Below are positions 1 to 8,951 of a DNA stretch of 64,000 nt, one piece after another. The position numbers were made by a program, and so were the translations under genes. A model generated the notes under the pieces. The model did not search any database and was not told the origin of the DNA. It saw only the letters and a list, made by a program, of their open reading frames with translations. Origin of the DNA: Marinifilum_A sediminis (GTDB lineage Bacteria; Bacteroidota; Bacteroidia; Bacteroidales; Marinifilaceae); contig CANMCX010000003.1 of assembly GCA_947496465.1 (NCBI GenBank), positions 1 through 64,000 of the forward strand, given 5' to 3'. The first letter of the stretch is position 1. Every line of letters begins with the position of its first letter.

Positions 1-74
1 GGGGTGTAGCGTAGCCCGGTTATCGCGCCTCGTTTGGGACGAGGAGGTCGCAGGTTCGAATCCTGCCACCCCGA
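1..74 (+). tRNA. tRNA-Pro (anticodon TGG), first base outside window
   Basis: The sequence folds as a full cloverleaf. The anticodon stem CCTCG/CGAGG encloses the loop TTTGGGA, giving anticodon TGG, which reads CCA and other proline codons. The T stem GCAGG/CCTGC (50-54, 62-66) encloses TTCGAAT. The acceptor 3' strand CACCCCG (67-73) pairs with GGGGTG from base 1 onward, so one 5' C is missing at the window edge. The discriminator base is A74. CCA is not encoded. Confidence 0.95.
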
Positions 75-80
75 CAAAAA

Positions 81-109
81 AGAGAATCTTTTTAAGATTC
101 TCTTTTTTT
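81..109 (+). terminator. Intrinsic terminator of tRNA-Pro
   Basis: A perfect 10-bp stem AGAGAATCTT/AAGATTCTCT (81-90, 94-103) with a TTT loop is followed by a run of T (103-109), seven bases after the tRNA end. Confidence 0.9.
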
Positions 110-134
110 ATGCAATTACTTTCCAAATATCTGA

Positions 135-161
135 TTGAATCTCTCTAGTTTCTTAAATTTG
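135..161 (+). promoter_or_regulatory. Candidate promoter of serine dehydratase
   Basis: TAAATTTG (154-161) matches the Bacteroidota -7 element TAnnTTTG and lies 28 bases before the start codon. A TTG at 135-137 could be the -33 element, but the 16-base spacer is shorter than the usual 19-21. Confidence 0.3.
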
Positions 162-189
162 TGGCTACTTAACTAAACAACAAACTAAA

Positions 190-1395
190 ATGGAATCAAT
201 AAGAGAACTGTATCGCATTGGGCTGGGACCTTCCAGTAGCCACACAATGGGACCGAGAAAAGCTGCAGATCAATTTTTAGCTAAACATCCAAATGCCAAT
301 AAGTATGAAGTTACTTTATTTGGTAGCCTTGCAGCAACAGGCAAAGGTCACTTAACGGGAGTAGCTATAGAGAATGTTTTTGCAGGAAAAGAAATGGAAT
401 TGGTTTGGAAGCCGAAAGAATTTCTTGAAAAGCATCCTAATGCAGTAAGATTTAAAGCAATTAATGCGGATGGTTCAGTTCTAGAGGAATGGACTGCATA
501 CAGTGTAGGTGGAGGAGCTATTATCGATGATGAATCAGGGACAGTATCTAAGGCAGTATATGATTTAACCACCATGGATACAATTCTGGATTGGTGTAAA
601 AACAATGATAAGCAACTTTGGGAATATGTAGAGTTTAAAGAAGGGAAGGAGATTTGGAGTTTTCTTGAAGAAATTTGGCAAGCGATGAAAAGCGCCATAA
701 AAAGAGGAATGAACAATGAAGGAGAATTGCCAGGAGGATTGAAATTACCTCGAAAATCCCATTTGTATCACCTGAAAGCTAAAACCTACAGCGGACCTAT
801 GCGAAAGCGTTCGATGTTGTATTCATATGCGCTTGCAGTATCTGAGGAAAATGCAGGAGGAGGAACTATTGTAACCGCTCCTACATGCGGTGCTTGCGGA
901 GTTTTGCCTGCAATTTTATTCTATCACAAAAAATTCTATAAGTTTAAAAAGAACGACATATTAAAAGCTCTTGCTACTGCTGGATTGATTGGAAATTTGG
1001 TAAAATTTAATGCCTCAATTTCTGGAGCAGAAGTTGGTTGCCAAGGAGAGGTTGGTGTTGCTTGTGCAATGGCATCAGGAGCAGCAACCCAATTGCATGG
1101 AGGAACAATTTATCAAATTGAATATTCAGCAGAAATGGGCTTGGAGCATCATTTAGGTTTAACCTGTGATCCGGTTTTAGGTTTGGTTCAAATTCCTTGT
1201 ATAGAGCGTAATGTTTTTGCTGCAGCACGTGCGTTAAACCACAATACCTATGCTTTGTTATCTGATGGTAGACACAGGATTAGTTTCGATCAGGTTACTG
1301 AGACAATGATGAAAACAGGTTTAGATTTATCTTATTCCTATAAAGAAACGTCGTTAGGAGGATTGGCTTCATTGAAAGGATTTACGTATCGATAA
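190..1395 (+). CDS. sdaA: L-serine ammonia-lyase (iron-sulfur serine dehydratase)
   Basis: This cytoplasmic enzyme deaminates L-serine to pyruvate and ammonia with a [4Fe-4S] cluster. The 401 residues carry both halves of the family in one chain. The N-terminal part has GLGPSSSHTMGPRKAA (residues 12-27). The C-terminal part has TAPTCGACGVLPA with C233 and C236, and further cysteines in VGCQGEVGVACAM and LTCDPVLGLVQIPC, the usual cluster-ligand region. Length fits the single-chain form of Bacteroidota. The ATG at 190 is just before the conserved start. It is monocistronic, between the tRNA terminator and its own terminator. No ACT domain is seen. The family assignment is firm; the amino acid specificity is from homology. 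Confidence 0.93.
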   Translation: MESIRELYRIGLGPSSSHTMGPRKAADQFLAKHPNANKYEVTLFGSLAATGKGHLTGVAIENVFAGKEMELVWKPKEFLEKHPNAVRFKAINADGSVLEEWTAYSVGGGAIIDDESGTVSKAVYDLTTMDTILDWCKNNDKQLWEYVEFKEGKEIWSFLEEIWQAMKSAIKRGMNNEGELPGGLKLPRKSHLYHLKAKTYSGPMRKRSMLYSYALAVSEENAGGGTIVTAPTCGACGVLPAILFYHKKFYKFKKNDILKALATAGLIGNLVKFNASISGAEVGCQGEVGVACAMASGAATQLHGGTIYQIEYSAEMGLEHHLGLTCDPVLGLVQIPCIERNVFAAARALNHNTYALLSDGRHRISFDQVTETMMKTGLDLSYSYKETSLGGLASLKGFTYR

Positions 1396-1403
1396 AAAAT
1401 ATA

Positions 1404-1437
1404 AATCCACAACTTTTGGTTAAGCTTGTGGATTTTT
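1404..1437. terminator. Bidirectional terminator between sdaA and the hybrid kinase
   Basis: A 9-bp stem AATCCACAA/TTGTGGATT (1404-1412, 1426-1434) is followed by T's and preceded by A's. It lies between the convergent stops at 1395 and 1449 and can serve both genes. Confidence 0.8.
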
Positions 1438-1448
1438 CTCTTGTTTAC

Positions 1449-4355
1449 CTAATCTAGAAATTTATCTAGAATTTTTTGGACAGTTACCATGCTTATTGGT
1501 TTGGATAGAAAATCGACACATCCAGCTAATTTCGCTTTCGCTTTATCTTCTGCTGTTGAATAAGCAGTTTGTGCAATAACATTAAGGTGGGGTTTGTGTT
1601 TTTTGATTTCAACAGTGGCTTCATATCCATTCATTTCTGGCATTTTTATATCCATTAATACCAAATCAAAATCATTATTTATGCACAATTCAATTGCTTC
1701 TAAACCATTTTTTGCATGAATTAAATTACAGTATGGAGCTATTTCTTCCATCAACGATTCAAAATAGAAATAGTTCAGTTCTTCGTCTTCAGCAATTAAT
1801 ATGTTGTATTCTTTTTTTTCATTGGTAATGGAACTATAAGAAGAATTAACCGATACAATGCAGTCTGGAATGTTAATGGAAAATTTGCTTCCTTCCCCGG
1901 GATTGGAGCTTAGTTTAATTGTTCCCCCTAGTAATTTTACATTTTCTCTTACTATTGATAATCCGAGCCCAAGCCCTCCTGTTTTCTTGCTAATTTCACC
2001 TTCAGCTTGAGAAAAACGTTCAAAAATTTTATCATGTCTATTGATTGAAATCCCTATGCCAGTGTCTTTCACATACAATTCAATATCTTTTTCATTTCTA
2101 TGATATCCAATTTCAATGGATCCTTCTTTTGTAAATTTTAGTGAATTCTCAATTAAATTAGATGTGATTTTTCTTAATTTACTTTCATCGGATACAATAA
2201 TGCTATCATCATCATGTAGTCCTTTGTGTAAATATAAGGCAAGATTCTGCTTTTTAGCTTGAGGTTGAAAAATTGTAAATAGTTCAGTGAGTAAGGAGTT
2301 TAGATTGAATTCAGTATTTATTAATTGAACGTGATTTGTTTCTAGAGCAGATATCTCAAGAATATCATCTATAATTCTTAGCAGTTGATTACCACTGCTT
2401 TTTATAATATTGATATATTGTTTTCGTTTATCTGGTGTGATTGAATTTAAATCGAGAAAATCCGAAAATCCAATAATAGCGTTCATTGGAGTTCTTATTT
2501 CATGAGATAAATTTTGTAAAAACTCCGATTTTAACTTGTCACTTTTTTCTGCAATTTCGATGGCATCTAATAATTCTTCATTCTGATTTTTATATTCTTC
2601 AGCTAGTGCTTCATAATTATTTTTGCTTTCTATTAATTTCTGTTCAATTTCTTTGCTTTCCGTAATATCCTGGATATGAGCAATTACATATAATAGTTGA
2701 TTTTTATTATCAAAAATTGGGCTCACAGTAGTAAGTCCCCAACGAGTATTACCTTTTGAAGTTATATACCTTTTTTCGAGTGTAAATGGTGTTTTTGAAT
2801 CAATGCCTTTCTTAAATTGCCTTCTGCTTATTATAATATCATTAGGATGAGTTATATCCATAAATGATTTTTGCAAAAGTTCATTTTCTGTTGATTCAAT
2901 TATTTTACAAAAGGTTTGATTTACTGCGATGAATTTTTTGTTTTTGTCAACGATAACCATCCCTACAGCTGAAGCTTCGAAAGATAGCCTAAATTTATTT
3001 TCACTTTCAATTAAGGCTTCTTCAGCTATTTTTTTTTCTGTTATATCTATTGTTGCAAGAATTGCTTTTGTAGTATTATTATGTGCTTTATTGATAAACA
3101 ATTTTAAGAGTATGGTTCTGGGGTCTCCTTCAAGGGTTTTTATCTCACCTTCAATGGTAAATTCAGATTCTCCATTAGCAATGGCAATAACTTCTTCCTT
3201 AAATACTTCAAAAGATTTTGATGTAAATATTTTATCTAAATTACCAAGAAGTTCCTCTTTGCTTTTTGCTTTATGAAGTTCGAGAGTTGCCTTGTTTACA
3301 TCCGTTACCTTAACCTTTTGAGAGCAGAGTAGGAGGGAGTTAGGGTTGTTGTCAAAATATTTTCTGAAATCTTTAACTCCCTTTTCTTTTAGCGATGTAA
3401 GATATTCGAATAATTCGCCGAAATCTTCTTCCCATAACGGAACAGGAGAATCATTAAACATGGAATGGTAACGTAATTGATTTAATACATGTTCTTTTTC
3501 GAATTTCTTTTTTTTAGTAATGTCAGTTTCAGATCCTGCCATTCTTGTAATATTACCCTTTGTATCCCTTTGTAAAACGCCTCTATCGGTAATCCATTTG
3601 TAAGATCCATTTTTACATAGAACTCTATAATCTTCTTCAAAAATATCTGTTTTCCCATCGAAATGATCTTGTAACGCAGCAAATACTCTTTTTATATCAT
3701 CTGGATGAATTCCATTGCTCCATTCTTTTTCATCGTCTGAAATTTCATGTTCGGCATACCCTCTAAGTGCTTTCCATCGTGGGGAGAAATAAATTTTTTT
3801 ATTTTGAATATTCCAATCCCAAATACCGTCTGAGGCTCCTTTTGTAATTAGTTCATATCTCTCAGTTCTTTCACGTAATTTTTCTTCTGTTTTTTTATGC
3901 GTGCTAATGTTTAATAGTATCGCTAATAGCCGATCAGGATTATTATCTTTGTCATAGGTTATTTGACTAGTTGCATTGATCCAAATAATCTCTCCATTAT
4001 CGAGTATCATTCTAAATTCCGATTGACAATCGCGTAAACAATTGTGCAAACTTTCTTCTAATTTTTTTAAAAAATGAGAGGTGTCTTCTGGATGAATTTT
4101 TTGAATAAATTTTTCTTTCGTATTGCTAAATGAATCAGGTTTGAAACCAAGAATTTCTTCTGCATTATCCGACCAAATTAATTTATTGGGTTTAAACAGC
4201 CATTCAAGGCTTACCAATTTTGCAGTTTTAAAAATATAACTAAAGCCTTCAACATTATATTGATTCTTTGATTTCTTTAATTCAGAGATCTCAGATTTCA
4301 AATTCTTAATTTCATTCAAAAGAGAAGCCGTTTCTTTTGCAGAATGCTTAGTCAT
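1449..4355 (-). CDS. Soluble multi-PAS hybrid sensor histidine kinase/response regulator
   Basis: This is a 968-residue cytoplasmic hybrid kinase. A short N-terminal coiled coil is followed by several PAS/PAC modules: about 45-150, about 165-285 with a clear PAC tail (YKWITDRGVLQRD), a less regular sensor stretch at about 290-440, and another PAS at about 450-570. A coiled-coil linker leads to HisKA with the phospho-acceptor H618 in LSHEIRTPMN. The ATPase domain has an N box (NLIENSLKFT), DTGIGI and GLGLSIV. A C-terminal receiver has the acidic pocket in AEDEE and the phospho-acceptor D902 in LMDIKMPEMNG. No membrane segment is seen, so the signal is probably intracellular (redox, gas or small molecule). 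No response-regulator gene lies beside it and the target is unknown. Confidence 0.93.
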   Translation of the reverse strand: MTKHSAKETASLLNEIKNLKSEISELKKSKNQYNVEGFSYIFKTAKLVSLEWLFKPNKLIWSDNAEEILGFKPDSFSNTKEKFIQKIHPEDTSHFLKKLEESLHNCLRDCQSEFRMILDNGEIIWINATSQITYDKDNNPDRLLAILLNISTHKKTEEKLRERTERYELITKGASDGIWDWNIQNKKIYFSPRWKALRGYAEHEISDDEKEWSNGIHPDDIKRVFAALQDHFDGKTDIFEEDYRVLCKNGSYKWITDRGVLQRDTKGNITRMAGSETDITKKKKFEKEHVLNQLRYHSMFNDSPVPLWEEDFGELFEYLTSLKEKGVKDFRKYFDNNPNSLLLCSQKVKVTDVNKATLELHKAKSKEELLGNLDKIFTSKSFEVFKEEVIAIANGESEFTIEGEIKTLEGDPRTILLKLFINKAHNNTTKAILATIDITEKKIAEEALIESENKFRLSFEASAVGMVIVDKNKKFIAVNQTFCKIIESTENELLQKSFMDITHPNDIIISRRQFKKGIDSKTPFTLEKRYITSKGNTRWGLTTVSPIFDNKNQLLYVIAHIQDITESKEIEQKLIESKNNYEALAEEYKNQNEELLDAIEIAEKSDKLKSEFLQNLSHEIRTPMNAIIGFSDFLDLNSITPDKRKQYINIIKSSGNQLLRIIDDILEISALETNHVQLINTEFNLNSLLTELFTIFQPQAKKQNLALYLHKGLHDDDSIIVSDESKLRKITSNLIENSLKFTKEGSIEIGYHRNEKDIELYVKDTGIGISINRHDKIFERFSQAEGEISKKTGGLGLGLSIVRENVKLLGGTIKLSSNPGEGSKFSINIPDCIVSVNSSYSSITNEKKEYNILIAEDEELNYFYFESLMEEIAPYCNLIHAKNGLEAIELCINNDFDLVLMDIKMPEMNGYEATVEIKKHKPHLNVIAQTAYSTAEDKAKAKLAGCVDFLSKPISMVTVQKILDKFLD

Positions 4356-4444
4356 AATATAGTGGTATTCTGTATGATAAAATAGTTTGTGTTACAATTA
4401 AATTTAATGATTTTAAAGATGTTAACAAAATCGAATAATAGGAT

Positions 4445-4480
4445 AAAAAAAAGACTATCATTTCTGATAGTCTTTTTTTT
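4445..4480 (-). terminator. Terminator of the M28 peptidase gene
   Basis: An 8-bp core stem GACTATCA/TGATAGTC (4453-4460, 4465-4472) is extended by A/T runs on both sides. Read on the minus strand it ends in T's just after the stop at 4486. Confidence 0.88.
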
Positions 4481-4485
4481 TGTAT

Positions 4486-6135
4486 TTATTTCATATAAGA
4501 GTCGCGCTTGGCTTTAAATTCCGATCCTTCTTTCCAGTTCGGAAAGGTATCTTCATTCGCTAATTTCCAACCAACATCGAAAAGTAATCTGGCATCTTCT
4601 GCAACTCCATCAAGGTTCCACCATTCTTCATACTCGTCAAATGGTTTATGATAATGATTTGCTAGCCATTCTTGTTCTTTTTTTGACATGTATTCTTTGC
4701 CTTTTTCTACATGGTCGTTATTTCCTCTGGCAAATAATGCAGGAATACCAACTCTAGCAAAACTAAAATGATCGGATCTGAAATACATACCGGATTGAGG
4801 ATTTGGATCGGGAAGAATATATCTTCCTTGATTTTCTGCAGCCTCTTTTACGTAATCTTCGAGTTCTGATTGTCCAAAACCTGTTATCATCACATCTTTC
4901 ATTTTGCCATAAGGCAACATTAAATCATTGTTGATGTTGGCTACTGTTTTATTTAGGGGAAAAATAGGATGGTCTGCGTAATATCCAGAACCATTCAATC
5001 CTGATTCTTCAGCTGAAGGAGCAAAGAACACAATTGATCTTCTTGGTTGTGTTGACATTGCTTTAAAGGCACGAGCAATTTCAAACATCCATGCCAATGA
5101 TGTACCATTGTCTACAGCTCCATTGTAAATTGAATCACCTTTCATTTTTGGTCCAATTCCTAAATGGTCCCAATGTGCAGAGTAAAAGATGTACTCATCA
5201 GCCAAGTCGGTTCCTGGTAAGATACCAAGTACATTGTTTGTTTTGTCAAACCTGGCAGTGTTTTTAAATTCTACGCTTACTTTTGTGTTAAAAGAAAAAG
5301 GTTTGTATTCTTTTTTTGCAGCTTTCTGGAGTTCTTGTTGTAAGTCTTTTCCAACGCTGGTAAATAAAGTTTTTGCTGATTCCCAAGTTAGCCAGCCTTC
5401 CACTGCGCATCGTGACAGGTAATTGTCTGATGGTTGTTGATATAACTTAGGAACAGAGGCGGAATTTAAAACTACTGACCAAGGGTAACCAGCAGGTTTA
5501 GTTTGGTGGATAATTAATAATCCAGCCGCACCCTGGCGAGCAGCTTCTTCATATTTATAAGTCCATCTTCCATAGTAAGTCATTTCATTGCCTTTGAAAA
5601 AACTTTTATCGGTTGATCCAAATCCAGGATCGTTTACCATTACAACTACCGTTTTTCCTTTTACATCGATATTTTTATAATCATTCCACCCATATTCTGG
5701 TGCAACAATACCATATCCAGCAAAAACAAGCTCAGAATTAGTTAATTCAATTTCATCTTGTAATCTTCTTGAAAAAATTACAAAATCACTTCCATATTTT
5801 AAGTTTGTTGTAGTTTTAGCACTCTTTAACTTTAATACTTCAGGAGGAGTTAAACTCACTTCAACCAAAGGAACTTCCTGGAAATAACTTTTGCCATTTC
5901 CTGGTTGTAAGCCTATTTCTTTATAAAGATTGGCGATATAATTAATTGTTTTGGTTTCTCCGGCAGAAAAAGGTTTTCTTCCCTGGTATTCATCAGAACC
6001 TAGTTCTTTAATATAACTGATCATTCTAGGAATCGAAATATCAGTTTTAGTTTTATTGTGATTCTCTGTTTTCATATTACACGAAGTATAAATGAGAACA
6101 ATCACAATAAGTAAAGGTGTAATTGTATATTTCAT
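4486..6135 (-). CDS. M28 family zinc peptidase, probable lipoprotein
   Basis: This 549-residue exported metallopeptidase probably removes N-terminal amino acids from peptides in the periplasm or at the outer membrane. The N-terminus is a signal sequence ending in LIYTSC, a lipobox-like site with Cys19. A PA-type insert (about 125-260) precedes the peptidase core. The core shows SAHWDHLG with metal ligands H321 and D323, GAVDNGTS (bridging Asp), FAPSAEESGL (catalytic and ligand Glu pair), NINNDLM (Asp ligand) and SDHFSFARVGIPA (His ligand). All five expected zinc-ligand motifs are present, so it should be active. It stands alone on the minus strand with its own terminator. Substrate range cannot be read from sequence. 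Confidence 0.93.
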   Translation of the reverse strand: MKYTITPLLIVIVLIYTSCNMKTENHNKTKTDISIPRMISYIKELGSDEYQGRKPFSAGETKTINYIANLYKEIGLQPGNGKSYFQEVPLVEVSLTPPEVLKLKSAKTTTNLKYGSDFVIFSRRLQDEIELTNSELVFAGYGIVAPEYGWNDYKNIDVKGKTVVVMVNDPGFGSTDKSFFKGNEMTYYGRWTYKYEEAARQGAAGLLIIHQTKPAGYPWSVVLNSASVPKLYQQPSDNYLSRCAVEGWLTWESAKTLFTSVGKDLQQELQKAAKKEYKPFSFNTKVSVEFKNTARFDKTNNVLGILPGTDLADEYIFYSAHWDHLGIGPKMKGDSIYNGAVDNGTSLAWMFEIARAFKAMSTQPRRSIVFFAPSAEESGLNGSGYYADHPIFPLNKTVANINNDLMLPYGKMKDVMITGFGQSELEDYVKEAAENQGRYILPDPNPQSGMYFRSDHFSFARVGIPALFARGNNDHVEKGKEYMSKKEQEWLANHYHKPFDEYEEWWNLDGVAEDARLLFDVGWKLANEDTFPNWKEGSEFKAKRDSYMK

Positions 6136-6304
6136 ATGTTTTTCAAATTTGTTTAAATGTAAGTAGATTTAATGAGTTAAAGTTAAATGTAAGGCAGATC
6201 ACAATATATTTTTAATCTTCATCGTAAATTGCAATTGTTAATACTAATATGAGGTATAAAATACTTTTATTAGTTTAGAAGTGGAATTGCAAGAATTCAA
6301 AATT

Positions 6305-6721
6305 ATGAAAGAAAAAAGAAAATACAGAACGGTAGAGATGTTGTTAAGAATTGTAACAGCAATAATTTTAATACAGACATTGCATTTTAAGTTTACTGGT
6401 CATCCTGAGGCAATACATATTTTTTCTACAATTGGAATGGAGCCGTGGGGAAGATTTGGGATTGGAGTAATTGAGTTGATTGCTGGAATTTTATTCTTCC
6501 TGCCAAATTATTGGAAATTTGCAGCTGTAATGACCGCTGGATTAATGGTTGGAGCTATTGGTTTTCATTTATTAACTCCACTGGGTGTTGTAGTTGAGTA
6601 CGGTTCTAAATCAGATAATGGGCAGTTGTTTATAATGGCTTTAGTTGCATTGATTTTTAGTTTAATATTAATGTACAGAGCAAATTTGCCTGAATTGTAT
6701 CGGAATATTATGCAAAAATAG
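6305..6721 (+). CDS. DoxX-like small membrane protein
   Basis: This is a four-helix inner-membrane protein of about 138 residues. Hydrophobic segments begin near VEMLLRIVTAIIL, GRFGIGVIELIAGILFF, FAAVMTAGLMVGAIGF and LFIMALVALIFSLIL. The arrangement and the loop HFKFTGHPEAIHIFSTIG resemble DoxX/DoxD-like proteins, whose members are linked to quinone or thiol chemistry; a role here is not established. A GTG at 6281 would add eight residues, but the ATG at 6305 (MKEKRKYRTVEML) gives a more typical short charged N-terminus and is preferred. The next gene starts six bases after the stop, so the two probably form an operon. Confidence 0.8.
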   Translation: MKEKRKYRTVEMLLRIVTAIILIQTLHFKFTGHPEAIHIFSTIGMEPWGRFGIGVIELIAGILFFLPNYWKFAAVMTAGLMVGAIGFHLLTPLGVVVEYGSKSDNGQLFIMALVALIFSLILMYRANLPELYRNIMQK

Positions 6722-6727
6722 TTAGAA

Positions 6728-7228
6728 ATGAATGAGCTTTCGTATACGAAAAAATGCAAATGTGAATCCAATCAATTTTGCAGTTTTGTAAGTGAATCTG
6801 ATTATTTTTCTGATGCAGATAAAAAACGATTAACTCAAATAATTGTGACCGATGGATTTTCACGAATCTTATATGTGAGCGGTGTATTAGCAATATGGAG
6901 CTTAATGGCGGGTATAATTGATGCTGTTCTGTTTCCGGGAATTATTGTTTATGCAATTTTTCATGGTGTTGTAGATTATAAGGTTCTAACACCACCTGCT
7001 GTATTTTTATTGGGTAATATTATCGCTAAGCTAATTTACATTTCATTATCGCTTAATGATAGAATTAAGATAGTTGATATTTTAATTTCAGTTTTGCCTT
7101 ATGCAGGATCAGCATATTTGCTTAAAAAGTTCTTAATTAATGATAAAAAAATGGCATTAGCTGTTTCATCATATTTGAAAAAAAAGAAACAGGATTATAA
7201 ATATAACTTGGTTGCTTATTTTAAATGA
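6728..7228 (+). CDS. Hypothetical membrane protein downstream of DoxX-like gene
   Basis: I do not recognise a family for this 166-residue protein. The N-terminal 45 residues are polar with a cysteine pair (KKCKCESNQFC) and many acidic and lysine residues. Three hydrophobic segments follow, near residues 47-75 (ILYVSGVLAIWSLMAGIIDA), 88-105 (PPAVFLLGNIIAKLIYISL) and 115-130 (IVDILISVLPYAGSAYLL). The tail is lysine-rich (SYLKKKKQDYKYN). It starts six bases after the DoxX-like stop and probably shares its transcript. The cysteines at the N-terminus could bind a metal or sit in a disulfide; this is a guess. Confidence 0.7.
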   Translation: MNELSYTKKCKCESNQFCSFVSESDYFSDADKKRLTQIIVTDGFSRILYVSGVLAIWSLMAGIIDAVLFPGIIVYAIFHGVVDYKVLTPPAVFLLGNIIAKLIYISLSLNDRIKIVDILISVLPYAGSAYLLKKFLINDKKMALAVSSYLKKKKQDYKYNLVAYFK

Positions 7229-7241
7229 AAAGAATCATAAT

Positions 7242-7748
7242 TTATTTGTCCTCAATAGCCTCTATTTGCCCATAATAAGATATTCTACTCTTATTATTTG
7301 ATGTAACAATTACATTAGCATATCCTTGTGTTGATATATTTAGGTTAAAGTGGAAGGTATCATCTTTTGTTTTTACTGAAAAGTTGATGTTATGTCCTTT
7401 CTTTTCCAAATCATCATATTGAAATTCTTTCATTTTTTCGTTGAATTTGATACCACCTTCATCATTAAACGAAGATGTATATGCCTTTCCCCAAAATGGT
7501 AGATATGCCATAACGGAATCTTTTTTTAGAATTAAGTCATAATTAGAACTTAGAGTTTTGTTATAACCAGAATTGCTTGTTAAGGAATTGGCTTTAAAAA
7601 TAAATTGCTTCTGGTTGATCAATTGGTTTATTTTAATAGCTTTTATTTCTTTTTTCTGTTGACGCACTTCTTTTTTTGTCATTTGAGCAAATGAATAATT
7701 GAAAGATAGTACGAAGAAGATGATAAGAAGCTTATTTATATTTTTCAT
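7242..7748 (-). CDS. DUF4251 exported protein
   Basis: This is a 168-residue secreted or periplasmic protein. A signal peptide (KLLIIFFVLSFNYSFA) is cut before QMTKKEVRQQ. A basic linker (about 22-45) precedes a beta-rich domain with FIFKANSLTSNSG, an AYLPFWGKAY motif and the closing strand NVIVTSNNKSRISYYGQIE. This pattern is that of the Bacteroidota DUF4251 family, whose function is unknown. It converges on the membrane-protein pair, with only 13 bases between stops and no clear hairpin. It stands alone. Confidence 0.85.
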   Translation of the reverse strand: MKNINKLLIIFFVLSFNYSFAQMTKKEVRQQKKEIKAIKINQLINQKQFIFKANSLTSNSGYNKTLSSNYDLILKKDSVMAYLPFWGKAYTSSFNDEGGIKFNEKMKEFQYDDLEKKGHNINFSVKTKDDTFHFNLNISTQGYANVIVTSNNKSRISYYGQIEAIEDK

Positions 7749-7896
7749 GATGTGTTATTTGATTAAAAATTAATGAATTAAATAGGACATAAATTATGCC
7801 ATTTAAGTCTATTGATAATATTAAATTTGAAATTACTTTCATTTTATTTAGGTTTGAAATTCTTTAAATAAAAATAGAAAGATAAATTATAATTGT

Positions 7897-8424
7897 ATGA
7901 ATAAGATATTGTTAACATTTGTATTGCTAATGGGATTTGTTTTTATGGGAGTCGCCAATACACCAGACTCAAGAGGATATATTGTGAAAGTAGGGGATAT
8001 GGCGCCAGATTTTGAGATGAAATTAACTGATGGTAGTAGGGTGAAACTTTCCGATTTGAGAGGAAAAGTTGTAATGTTGCAGTTTACTGCCAGCTGGTGT
8101 GGAGTTTGTCGTAAAGAAATGCCGCATATTGAAAAGGAAATATGGCAAGTTCATAAGAATAAAGATTTTGCTTTGTTTGGTTTAGATCGAGATGAGCCAA
8201 TTGAAAAAGCAGAAACGCTGATTAAGAAAACTGGTATTACCTATCCTATTGCATTGGATGATGAAGCTAAAATTTTCACAAAGTTTGCCGATAAAGAGAG
8301 TGGAGTAACTCGAAATGTAATTATTGATAGAGACGGAAAAATAATTTTTCTTACTCGTCTATTCAATAAAGAAGAATTCGAAGCTATGAAAAAAGTTATT
8401 GAATTAGAGTTATTAAAAAAGTAA
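7897..8424 (+). CDS. Exported thioredoxin-like (TlpA/peroxiredoxin-type) protein
   Basis: This 175-residue periplasmic redoxin has a signal peptide (residues 1-20, ending GVANT) and one thioredoxin-fold domain. The entry motif VGDMAPDFEMKLTDGS is followed by LSDLRGKVVMLQFTASWCGVCRKEMP with the active-site pair WCGVC near residues 69-72. Later strands read FALFGLDRD and NVIIDRDGKIIF. TlpA/ResA-type proteins reduce disulfides or mature c-type cytochromes outside the cytoplasm; which role applies here is not visible. No cytochrome maturation genes are nearby. Confidence 0.9.
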   Translation: MNKILLTFVLLMGFVFMGVANTPDSRGYIVKVGDMAPDFEMKLTDGSRVKLSDLRGKVVMLQFTASWCGVCRKEMPHIEKEIWQVHKNKDFALFGLDRDEPIEKAETLIKKTGITYPIALDDEAKIFTKFADKESGVTRNVIIDRDGKIIFLTRLFNKEEFEAMKKVIELELLKK

Positions 8425-8430
8425 AATATT

Positions 8431-8466
8431 TAAGCTGCAATTAATAGATCAATTGCAGCTTAATGT
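8431..8466. terminator. Bidirectional terminator between redoxin and VOC genes
   Basis: A 12-bp stem TAAGCTGCAATT/AATTGCAGCTTA (8431-8442, 8451-8462) lies between the convergent stops at 8424 and 8472. Confidence 0.8.
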
Positions 8467-8471
8467 TTTTA

Positions 8472-8855
8472 TTATTTTCTGGAATGTAAGGCTACCCGAT
8501 TGCCTTCGGTATCGCTAAATATTGCGAAAAATCCAATTTCAGGAGTTATTTGTGTTTTCGGAACTTGAACCTTTCCTCCAGCATCTTCAATGCGGTTTAG
8601 TACGATATTAAGATCTGCTCCTCCATCAAGATAAGCCATTGTGCCTGTGTTGCCAGGCTTGTACATTTCACCCTTTACAATGGCTCCACCAACACCTCCA
8701 TTTTCAAAGTCATATTGGAAGAAACCCATTAAATCTTTTCCCATTTGTTCTTGTGGCATTTCAAAATCGAAAATTTTTGAATAGAATTTTTTGGCTCGCT
8801 CAAAATCAGTAACTGGTATTTCTACCCAGGTGAAGGCATGCATAATATTTTCCAT
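8472..8855 (-). CDS. VOC (glyoxalase/bleomycin-resistance fold) protein
   Basis: This is a single-chain VOC protein of about 127 residues. It has two beta-alpha-beta-beta-beta modules: the first starts HAFTWVEIPVTDFERAKKFYSKIF, given here only by its start HAFTWVEIPVTD, and the second runs from MAYLDGGADLNIVLNRIEDAG to the closing FAIFSDTEGNRVALHS. The chosen ATG at 8855 (MENIMHAFTW) precedes the first strand directly; a start at 8915 would add 20 residues unlike the family. VOC proteins include dioxygenases, isomerases and binding proteins, and the substrate cannot be told. The region upstream holds a terminator-like hairpin on the same strand. Confidence 0.85.
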   Translation of the reverse strand: MENIMHAFTWVEIPVTDFERAKKFYSKIFDFEMPQEQMGKDLMGFFQYDFENGGVGGAIVKGEMYKPGNTGTMAYLDGGADLNIVLNRIEDAGGKVQVPKTQITPEIGFFAIFSDTEGNRVALHSRK

Positions 8856-8925
8856 AGTAATTTGTTTTAATTTATTAAGTCCAATTAAATTAGAACAATT
8901 CAAATGAAAAGTCAATATGAGGTAT

Positions 8926-8951
8926 AAAAAATGGGCGGTGACTAGCCGCCC
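8926..8951 (-). terminator. GC-rich minus-strand terminator with no gene upstream
   Basis: The 6-bp GC stem GGGCGG/CCGCCC (8933-8938, 8946-8951) has a loop of seven bases and is followed, on the minus strand only, by TTTTTT. It is the most GC-rich hairpin in this intergenic stretch. No annotated minus-strand gene precedes it. Confidence 0.7.
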